Shown here one piece after another: positions 55,451-64,000 of a stretch of DNA of 64,000 nt. The translations under genes and the position numbers were made by a program. Origin of the DNA: Saururus chinensis (Eukaryota > Streptophyta > Magnoliopsida > Piperales > Saururaceae); the NCBI GenBank assembly GCA_035235625.1, contig CP141141.1, positions 6,004,968-6,068,967 of the forward strand. The letters run 5' to 3'. Every line of letters begins with the position of its first letter. Within the stretch, counting starts at the first letter, position 1. The notes beneath the pieces are model-generated. The model did no database searches. It was not told where the DNA came from and was given only the letters and a program-made list of their open reading frames with translations.

Positions 55451-55989
55451 ATTTATACATATTTCTTTATTTTATATTAATAATTATATTTAAAAAAATA
55501 TTTAAATAATAAAATTTATATCTATGATAAAAAAAATAAACTTATAATAATCTTTTTAAAGTATTTGTTTAATTAAATTAGATAAAATAAAGCTATTAAT
55601 ATAGAATAATATTTTTAATATAACACTAAGAAAATCACTAAAATCTAACTAGGAAGATCACTAAAATCACTAAAATCTAACATAACACTAACATTACATA
55701 ACATTACAAAATTTCCTAACTAGATTAAATATATTAAATTTTTATATTTAAATTAGGGCAAAACAAGCATACCTAAATCGGCTTTGTAACGAGGCAACAT
55801 TCAAAATAGAAGTTAAACAAAGAAGAGCGGACGAAATCAAGGCTGGGGCGGACTCAATGAAAGCTAGGCGGATTCAAATCAAGAAGGCAGACAAGATCGC
55901 GGCGGAGCAAAAAAAATCGTCACGGCGGCGGAGCGAACTGTCGAGACAGAGAAAATACGAAACAGAGCGCGGACGGCTTCGGTAAGGAA

Positions 55990-56240
55990 GGTGATTTCGT
56001 CTTTTAAAAGGATGAAATCTGCTTCCTGTCTATCGGGCCGAAGGGGTGAAGGACGAAATCGACTTAAGTGAATTTCGTCCTTCTAAAGGATAAAATCGGG
56101 TCAAGGGTTTTAAAACTTGACCCGGTTTCGTCCTTTAGAAAGACAAAATCATCTTAAACCTGATTTCATCTTTTCCCTAAAAAAAATTTTAAAAAAAGCC
56201 ACGCAGGTGCCAGTCGCTTGGCTAGCGCCTACGTGGCAAA
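55990..56240. repeat. Cluster of short palindromes (TTTCGTCCTTTAAAAGGA type)
   Basis: Three near-palindromic units of about 24 bp (55991-56016, 56072-56096, 56125-56150) share TTTCGTCCTT(C)TAAAGGA. Between the last two, CGGGTCAAG (56097-56105) and CTTGACCCG (56116-56124) form a perfect stem. A further stem, CCACGCAGGTGCCAGTCGC paired with GCGCCTACGTGG, is at 56201-56238. Probably the end structure of an unknown repeat. Confidence 0.6.
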
Positions 56241-56851
56241 AACGAACACCATTTTGGGAACTATTTCCCAAAATGGTTTTAAATAGTAAATAAATTTTTT
56301 TAAATATTATTTATATAATTTTCTCTTATTATTATAATATAAAATAAATTAGTATATTATAGAATTTTCAAATTTTGACTATTGATTCATATTTTATACT
56401 ATTAATTCTTATTTTATAACTATTTTTCCAATCATAATCCCCAAAAGACTAATGATATTAAAATTATAATTCATATTTTTATGTTCTATTAGTTTTAATT
56501 TTATAATATTTTATTTTACACTCTTATATTCGGATTTGTTTGTTCTTAGTATCTCTAGAAAGCTTTCGATAAGCTCTATCAAATAAGATCCTACATGATT
56601 ATATTTTTTTGAATTTTTTTGTATAACCTATGTGTATAGCACACTTCTCAATAATATTTTTTTTATATTTCACATATTTGATATATTCAAGTTTGTATAT
56701 TTTTAATGTGCATGAAAAAACCTCAAAGATGTTTATCAAATGAGACCTTCTGATGAATAGGTCCTAAATATAAATGTCTTGAATATAAATAATGTGCACC
56801 ACAACACAAAATCTTTCAATACCATTGGAATCTTCACCGATCTAGGACATA

Positions 56852-57050
56852 CTCCCTCCATCGTAAATTAATAGTTTTATTAGAAACAATAGTAGTTTTT
56901 ATTAATTGATGAAACTTACAACTAAGAAAAGGGAAAATAATATTATAATACTATTTTTTAAGTACTCAACCATTTAAATTGAACAAAATGAAGCTATTAA
57001 TATGGATTTTTTTTTGGCCAAATGGAGCTATTTATGTAAGACGGAAGGAG
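56852..57050. mobile_element. Stowaway-like MITE
   Basis: TA flanks (56850-56851, 57051-57052), ends CTCCCTCCATCGTAAATTAATAG and GTAAGACGGAAGGAG. Classic Stowaway termini. Confidence 0.85.
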
Positions 57051-57392
57051 TAATATTTAGTCTATGAGATTTTGCTTCACAAATGCTTATTATGAGAGTA
57101 TATGGGTTAATATAAAACTTGTGTATAAAACTAATGATCATTGTGATCCTCAAAATAATGTATTGTAATTATTGTAAAGAAGATCTTTATTTAATATATA
57201 TTTTATTTATAATTTATTTTATTTTTTTAAAGTAATCTATATTTACACATGTAATGCATGTGCATTCTCGCTAGTATTCCTTAATATACCATTTGTCATA
57301 GTATGATATGAGCCCATATCAAATGAATACGTCATTATTTTTCTTGTTTGAAAGTTTTATGTGAATAGTAATCAAGTCATGACATTCATCAG

Positions 57393-57471
57393 GCATCACA
57401 AATGACATATGTTACTCAAGAGGCATGTAACTTATCACAAATGACATATGTTACTCAAGAGGCATGTAACT
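57393..57471. repeat. Two-copy 40-bp tandem duplication
   Basis: ATCACAAATGACATATGTTA followed by CTCAAGAGGCATGTAACTT occurs twice, almost identical. Confidence 0.9.
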
Positions 57472-57827
57472 TTAAATCGCCTGTCCATTGTTAGATTGAG
57501 CACAATGTGTCTGGCGCAAACATAACCAAATGTTGCATATGCATGTCAACTCTTTTCAAATAATTTACTTTATATTATAATTTTATAAATTCATAAAAAG
57601 TCCTATTTATGTGAGTTAAGGCTCATATGGAGATTACATTCTAATTTCATAAATAGCCATAAGATAAATCAGATGACTATTTTTCAATTATTACTTAAAC
57701 CATGTTAACTAACCATAGATAAATAGGCCTCCCGGCTTGACCATCTCTTCCAAGTCTAAGAAGATTCGTCTCAGTTCCTCTTAGTAATATGGAATATTTG
57801 CTACTCGAACATAGCCATTACCTAATA

Positions 57828-57918
57828 CTCCACCTATTAATAGCTATATATTATTTTTTTAAAAAAATTAATTTATTTTGTAAAATAAAATGAAGCTATT
57901 AATGTAAGACGGAGAGAG
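57828..57918. mobile_element. Short Stowaway-like MITE (91 bp)
   Basis: TA-flanked, ends CTCCACCTATTAATAGCTAT and the complementary type AGCTATTAATGTAAGACGGAGAG. Confidence 0.75.
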
Positions 57919-58513
57919 TATTATAATCTTCAATTGATCTTTGTAAGGTCGACCATTAATCAATTATTAAAATTAAAACAAATAATAACAATTATTAGTG
58001 CGTACTTCCAACTACAAACGGATCTTTATACAAATGTTATTCATGCTGGTGAGGCCTATGGATATGCCATTAGTTTTCAAGCCAAGATCACCAATTTGAG
58101 ACTTTGAGCCACCATTAATTTATCACCTTGACGTGAGGCACAACCCCCGCTTAGTGTGTGGCTTGACAGGTCTTGTATTTACTCATTGTTTACTCCTCCA
58201 GCATGCTAAAACCCTAAGACCTATTTCCCAATCTTCCATAAAATTAATATAAGCATCCTCAGCTGTGAGCATTTTCAGCCTTGGCATGAGAATAAAATCT
58301 TGGACAGCATAAAGAAAAGGGAGCCAAAGCCAAAGTCACTCCAATCCCAATGACCCAATTCACATTCATGGCCACATACATTGAAATGCTCTTTAATTAG
58401 CCACCAATTTCCTCCCCCTTTCCCAACCCTGCACACTAGCTAAGCATGAGCAGGAGGAGGACCAAAGCCACCAACCCTCTGGAAGCCTTTCACCCATCCT
58501 GTCACCGCCTTGG

Positions 58514-58519
58514 CACGTG
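58514..58519. promoter_or_regulatory. G-box upstream of the SKS gene
   Basis: CACGTG inside the perfect palindrome GGCACGTGCC (58512-58521), about 430 bp upstream of the SKS ATG. G-boxes bind bZIP/bHLH factors. A role here is inferred. Confidence 0.4.
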
Positions 58520-58815
58520 CCGCCGCATCCGGCGGAAATCCAGCCTTCGTCTAGGACGCAAACCTTGGGCACATGCCCACCCTCCTTCTCAGTTGTCCCC
58601 CTTCCAATAAACGTTGTCCCAAACTAGCTCAATTAGGTCAATAACCCAAGCATGTGAACCGCACGGTCGACATGCCCCCGGGCCCCACACGCTTCCCTTC
58701 ACACACTTTAACTGATCCCCATTAGTTCTCCAATTATAAAAGCAAAAATACATAGGGCATGCTTTTAATTTAATTTCAATTACCTTTCCCTCCCTTGTCC
58801 ATGTTGCATCCACAC

Positions 58816-58822
58816 TATATTA
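58816..58822 (+). promoter_or_regulatory. Putative TATA box of the SKS gene
   Basis: TATATTA lies 131 bp before the ATG at 58953, leaving an expected leader of about 100 nt. Confidence 0.45.
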
Positions 58823-58952
58823 GGCCCACCCTTCTTTCCCTATTGAGTGTCTGCAGTGCACTTAAAAGCGCCACCACCTTCCTCACTCCATCAACCATTA
58901 TACCACATTTTTTCCTCCCCTTTCTCGGCCTCCTCAGCAAATTCTGCCCGTA

Positions 58953-61900
58953 ATGTGGCTGAATTTGCCGGTGATCGCCGCCGCGGTCGTTACCGCCTTC
59001 GCGATCTCGGCCAGTGGAGAGGACCCGTATCTGTTCTTCACTTGGAACGTTACATATGGTGACATTTACCCGCTTGGGGTCCGGCAGCAAGTAAGAATTC
59101 TTCCCTCTTCCATGCAAAATGCCCACAATTACACTCTTCTGCTTCTGAGCTTGTTCTGAATGCATTTCGCTCAAGCGTTTCAGCAGGTCTGATTGCTCAT
59201 CGTCTTTTTGCTGTTGCAGGGAATTCTGATAAACGGGCAGTTTCCGGGTCCGCAGATCGACGCGGTCACCAATAATAATTTGATCGTCAATGTCTACAAC
59301 AGCTTGGACGAGCCCTTCCTCATCTCCTGGTACTTCCATCTCTCCTTCCCTCTTCTACATTTCAGTTTCAATTGGATCTGACTCAAGCACAGAGACTGCG
59401 AAAATGGGATCAAATAGATGACGACACTGTTTGCATTCGGGCACTTGTCTGGCGCGATCTACTGCTGCTTTTGATGAAAAAGTTGGCAGCATTTTCTGTC
59501 GTTTACGTACATGGCTCATGTCATGCTCTTCTTCTCCATTGTTATAAGCTTCCCACTCTGTTGCCAGCAGATTCCCAGCTTCAATAACTCATTGCTTTCT
59601 TCCCAGCTTTTCACCGGTTTCCACTTTTGCTTCCGGCTTAATGATTGCACTGGCTTTTCCGGGAAGCCCTTCTGTTTTGCCTTCTTTAGCAGTATCTCTG
59701 GCATCTCTGATCGGCGCCTTCCGATCACTCTTCCTAGCTGGGCCCTGCCAGATCTACGATCTCTACCAAGCAATTGCCTCTTGTTTCTCTGAAAGCGATC
59801 TGCAACAGGAAAGTTGTTTGGGCACAAGAAGAAGTATTGTTTCATTTGAACAGGCTATAGTGGAGCAGTTAGGTTCGATATATGCTTTTAATTTTAAAAG
59901 GGCAACGGGGCCCACAATGGCACAGCATTTAGCTTAGCTTAAGCTGTCCTTATTGGGGTGATTTGATAAGAGTTCACATGGTGGGCTCGAGCTTTGATCA
60001 TTGCTTCATTTAATTGATGTGCTTCTATAGTAATTGATCAAGATCTTGTGTCCCTCTGTCTGGATCCAGCTGGACGGCGTCCACATGCCTCTGCTGCAAG
60101 GCATTACTTCTTGCCCAATCTGTGAACTGATTCTGTTACCACATTTGAGCACCTTTAGTGCGTGATCCAATTTACACATTCATTTAAAGCCAAAAAAGAA
60201 TGATAATCACTAATTCTTTCTGCCTTTTCGTTTTTTTCAAGTAATTGTCTTTCTTTCTCAATTTTAGTCTTGGTTTCTTTCACGTAATAGTGTCTCCATT
60301 TCTACTTTCATTTAACTCTTTACTTGAAAAATTATGTACTTGACAAATTATGTTAACTGATAAATTTTTTATGTTAACAAGCATCGATTGTTGAACTGAT
60401 AAATTTTCTGCACCCGATTACAAAAACTCAAATAATGGTAATGCTATGCTTTTCTTAGGTTAGTGGCCTAACTGGGTAAATGAGTCTAGCTAAATTGTTT
60501 CTTTGGTGGGTATGCAGGAGTGGCCTCCAACAGAGGAGGAACTCATACGAGGATGGAGTGTATGGAACCACCTGCCCTATCCCTCCGGGCAAGAACTTCA
60601 CCTACATTATGCAAGCCAAGGACCAAATTGGCAGTTTCTACTACTTCCCCTCTACCGCCTTCCACAAGGCCGCCGGCGGCTTCGGCGCAATCCGTATCTA
60701 CAGTAGGCCGCTAATTCCGGTCCCCTTTGATCCTCCGGCCGGTGACTTCACCGTGCTCATTGGGGATTGGTACAAGGCCAATCACACAGTAAGTACCATC
60801 CATCCGTGTTTGCAACACAAATTGAGAAGTAACATGTTAGTTGTACGAATTGGGTCCGTATGATCCAATGTGTATTCTTAACATGTTATCGTCATATTTC
60901 ACCTTCTTAATGCACAACTCTCTTCAAATGAAATGGGGGGTCATTCGTAAATCACCTCAAACAATGTTCTCAGAGGAGTAATTCCCTTTCTAATGCTATA
61001 CCACTAGTTTTTAAACGACCATGCATTTAACACAGATCAGTATACAATTTTATACTTGTAGCACCCTTCATTCTTGAAATCGATGGGGGTATGCTCTAAG
61101 TACATATTCGTGTATGTCATCGATTTTAAATATAAACAGTTCTCTTATATATATTTTTATACTAAGCTAAATAACATAGAAAATACATCCTTCCCTTTTG
61201 GAAGCTGTCAAATTATTTGACGTGGGGCAAGAGATTGAGAGTGTAGGATTCCACCATACTGTTGTGGGGGTTAGGGAGTAATAAAGGTAGACATGGGGAG
61301 GTGGGGGGAAAGTAGGTTGAGATACATGTGATTTTCAGACTTTGTCGGATCACCGACAGAGAGAGAGAGAATGAGCTTGACTTGTTGAATACTGCAGCTG
61401 GCTTGCTATGTTGGTCAGCCGGGTTAGGATTGAACCAGATGAAAATGAGGTTGACAGAGCAAAACCGGGTTCAAGGCATTTAATTACCGACGTGAGAGGC
61501 GTGGGGTATATTAATTCCGGACAGGAGTCGGGACAAGGAGACACTCCCTGTTGCTGTGGGCCCTAAGCCGGAGTGGTTGGATTTAAATGGCTCGATAGGA
61601 TATGTGGTTTAATATTTGTCTATCCGTTTTATATTAATAGTTATATTTTTTTAAAAAGAATTTATTAATTTTTTTTTAAAAAAATAAGTTTATAATTCTC
61701 TTTTTTAAGTCAATCACTTAAATGTAATAAGTTGAAATTATTAATATACATAATAAATATTTTGTCAAATAGAACTTTGCATAAGCAAAATCAAAGAAAA
61801 AATATAAAAAATTAACTAAATGATAAATAAAAAAAATTAACTTATTTATAATTTCTGTAATAATGTTCCAAAATAGGCATAGTCTTTATATGTTTAAAGG

Positions 61901-63615
61901 CAATTAAACCTCTTTATTCTAATGCTATTAAAATTTTTAATTAAAATAGACTTTTAACTAGTATAGGCCTCTAAGTATAAGCCTAAGCTCAATAAAATTT
62001 TAATTATTTTATAATATAATTATTAATAATTAAATTTTAATTACAAAATGTAGACCCGACCTTTTGGACAGGTCATGATAAACTACTAATTTAAAAAAGA
62101 GAATATATCTTAATTTATGTAAGATATACCCCACATTGCAACATGACATATAACTAGTGGGAGAGCACTTACTATATGAAGATATTTAGATGCGTCATTA
62201 TGCTCGTTGCGTAGGGGCACATCTAAATTTTTTCTTATACCGTAACAAACCAACATAATGTTATGCATTTTTATTCTAAACAATAGCTCAATTTAATTTT
62301 TTAAAATAATTAACTTTGAAACAAACCAACAAATGTTATGCATTTTTATTCTAAATAATAGCTTTATTTAATTTTTTAAAATAATTAACTTTGATTCATT
62401 TTAAAAAATTAAACTGAGCTATTAATGTTAGAAGGAGGGAGTATAAATTATAATTCAGTTACACGACAGAAACACAGCCCTCCGGTACAGTTACAATTTT
62501 CCCAAATAGTATCATTGGTCAAGAAATATGTGATCGTAATTGATGGTTCAGTTGACACTAATTTAATGATTTGATCCAAACAAGTGATTAGCATATAATG
62601 CATTTATATTGAACTAGTAATTTAATGAATTGAATCTAACAAGTGATTAGCATTGCAGGACTTGAGGGCGAAGCTTGACCGGGGGAAGAAGCTTCCTTTC
62701 CCTGATGGCGTTCTCATCAATGGCCGTGGCCCTGGTGGGGCATCTTTCACTGTTGAGCAAGGTATCAAGTCTGTGACGTGATCAACTTTACAATATGCGA
62801 ACGCCCCTAACAAGCACGACAACAATTGAACTAACTTAACAAACTACCTGCTTGACTTCTTGGTTTGAATCATAAATCATAGTTTGAGGTTTTCCAACCT
62901 TTTGAATTAAGGATTAATTGTAAAAAATGGGGCATCTTCCGAACAGCAGAGGAGAAAAATTTTGCCAGTTGGATAGCTAAACAGGCCAGGGCGACTGTGC
63001 TTAATCTAATTATGAGCTAAAACTTGTCTTGAAGACATTTTTATGTATTACCATTTCACGAAAAATATGTACTATATTACTATGCTTATATGAACACTAA
63101 ACACGGCGAACGCACCAAGGGGATTAGTAGCGGGGATTTGGTGCTCTAAGAGGCCGGTTGTCCTACCCTTTCTAGTTAAGTCCTAAGGGATCGGACACTC
63201 CTCTTAAACCCAAAAAGAATAGTAATAAATAATCTCGTGTTAATCCAAAGTAATTTGTGTTATGAACAGGTAAGACTTACAGGTTCCGGATCACCAACGT
63301 GGGACTGCAGAACTCACTCAACTTCCGGATTCAGAACCACAATCTGAAGCTGGTCGAGGTGGAAGGGACCCACACCCTCCAGAGCATCTATTCGTCCATC
63401 GATGTTCATTTGGGCCAGTCCGTTTCGGTCCTCGTCACAATGGACCAGCCCGGCCTGGATTACTACATTGTGGCCTCAACCCGGTTCACCAACCCCATTC
63501 TCACCTCCACTGGGGTCCTCCACTACAGCAACTCGGTAGGCAAGGTTTCAGGACCCCCTCCCGGTGGGCCCACCATCCAAATCGATTGGTCCCTCAACCA
63601 AGCTCGCTCCATCAG
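58953..63615 (+). CDS. SKS: SKU5-similar (SKS) cupredoxin-family protein, exons 1-5, 3' part outside the window
   Basis: Five exons with GT-AG introns: 58953-59090, 59220-59329, 60518-60788, 62659-62761, 63270-63615 (last donor GTGAG), giving 322 codons plus 2 bases, open throughout. Introns are 129, 1188, 1870 and 508 bp. Residues 1-22 are a signal peptide. Then EDPYLFFTWNVTYG, GILINGQFPGPQID, SLDEPFLISWSGLQQRRNSY, TTCPIPPGKNFTY, DQIGSFYYFPS, GDWYKANHT, PDGVLINGRG, GKTYRFRITNVGLQNSLNFR, EGTHTLQ and DYYIVAS. This is the multicopper-oxidase fold of SKU5/SKS proteins (usually about 540-590 residues), closest in motif wording to the SKS5/SKS6 group. Positions that bind copper in ascorbate oxidase (HWHG, WYHGH) are SWSG (82-85) and SFYYFP, so no oxidase activity is expected. 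Family roles are cell-wall/apoplastic functions in directional growth. N-glycosylation sequons include N32, N109 and N171. Confidence 0.95.
61618..61760. mobile_element. Decayed Stowaway relic in SKS intron 3
   Basis: TCTATCCGTTTTATATTAATAG on the left and GAAATTATTAATATACATAAT on the right are worn versions of Stowaway ends. A separate right end, TATTAATGTTAGAAGGAGGGAG, is near 62420-62441. Confidence 0.4.
62246..62395. repeat. Two-copy ~74-bp tandem duplication in SKS intron 3
   Basis: Units carrying AATGTTATGCATTTTTATTC, AATAGCT and AATTTTTTAAAATAATTAAC occur head to tail with minor differences. Confidence 0.9.
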
Positions 63616-63688
63616 GTGAGTCAATACGCCCTTTTAATTTTTCAATGCGAGGATTAACAATTATTTTAAAAACCAACCAACCAGCTTA

Positions 63689-63919
63689 TAGAAGCATTTT
63701 TTATGCTTCTTGTTCCGGTTTACTATGAGCTAGAGTGTAAAGAATATATATGAAGCATTTATTTTTAAAATTAATAATATATATATTAGTGTATATTAGT
63801 ATAAATATCACTTATACTAACATGTGTTAGCATATGTACCATTGATTTTAAAAATAAATATTTTATATATATTTTTTATGCTTAATTTATTGTCAGAAGA
63901 GAGCATAAAAAATACTTCC
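63689..63919. mobile_element. MITE in SKS intron 5, 8-bp target duplication
   Basis: CCAGCTTA repeats at 63681-63688 and 63920-63927. The ends (TAGAAGCATTTTTTATGCT and the complement GGAAGTATTTTTTATGCT) are the same as in the element at 29485-29686. The interior is AT-rich with a long (AT) stem. Confidence 0.7.
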
Positions 63920-64000
63920 CCAGCTTAGCTAGTCAAATTGGGTTTTAACAAGACGTCTAAAATGGATTTAGGGGCTGTATAAAAGAAAGAAAAAACACTT

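Noticed and set aside
59372-59937. ORFs of 71-109 codons downstream of SKS exon 2
   Set aside because: Within SKS intron 2, overlapping on both strands, no domain; splice sites and protein homology skip them.
1-64000. CRISPR arrays, operons, prokaryotic promoters or riboswitches
   Set aside because: No regular spacer-repeat array or operon-like gene order; intron-bearing genes and plant transposons show this is eukaryotic nuclear DNA.
1-64000. tRNA or rRNA genes
   Set aside because: No B-box (GGTTCRANNCC) with a matching A-box or rRNA core was noticed by eye; a tRNAscan/Infernal run would be needed to exclude them.

Overview
This is nuclear DNA from a flowering plant. The evidence is intron-bearing genes of land-plant families (an SKU5-similar cupredoxin gene, plus fragments of S-adenosylmethionine decarboxylase, p300/CBP-type histone acetyltransferase, formate-tetrahydrofolate ligase, a transthyretin-like/S-allantoin synthase gene and a CIPK-type kinase), a Ty3/gypsy chromovirus, a Ty1/copia element, CACTA ends, and Tourist-, Stowaway- and Mutator-like MITEs. 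The intergenic DNA is AT-rich while true coding exons are GC-rich. That and the many MITEs would fit a monocot or an early-diverging angiosperm, but I cannot name the species. Most ORFs of 60-130 codons here are chance or shadow frames.

Layout. 1-0.9 kb: decayed Helitron replicase fragment (minus). 3.66-4.57 kb: F-box-associated-domain pseudogene (minus). 6.9-8.3 kb: local direct repeats. 9.1-11.5 kb: a mosaic of gene fragments (TTL twice, FTHFS twice, CIPK once on the other strand) in repeated non-coding units, looking like a transduplicating transposon. 11.9-12.5 kb: a dispersed repeat shared with 53.3-53.9 kb. 12.77-18.37 kb: a full-length but dead chromovirus with both LTRs, PBS and PPT. 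18.6-24.7 kb: CACTA end and long gypsy-type LTR remnants. 25.4-26.8 kb: large fold-back element. 26.9-31.5 kb: two Tourist elements flanking a SAMDC pseudogene that carries two MITEs with target-site duplications. 33.1-34.0 kb: HAC pseudogene. 35.6-36.4 kb: GC-rich block and CACTA ends. 37.13-42.10 kb: complete copia element with 5-bp target duplication. 42.25-42.49 kb: a small gene for a possible secreted peptide with a CLE-like motif. 42.9-44.2 kb: an array packed with CCATGG palindromes, interrupted by a fold-back MITE. 44.6-57.9 kb: mostly LTR remnants, MITEs and AT-rich DNA, with one unrecognised exon-like island at 55.26 kb. 58.95 kb to the right edge: the first five exons of an apparently intact SKU5-similar (SKS) gene, running off the window.

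Only two loci look like functional host genes: the SKS gene (strong) and the small secreted-peptide ORF at 42.49 kb (tentative). The rest records transposition, capture and decay: gene pieces moved by transposons, MITEs landing in those pieces, and recurrent two-copy tandem duplications of about 38-75 bp. No coordinated gene system such as an operon-like cluster is visible.
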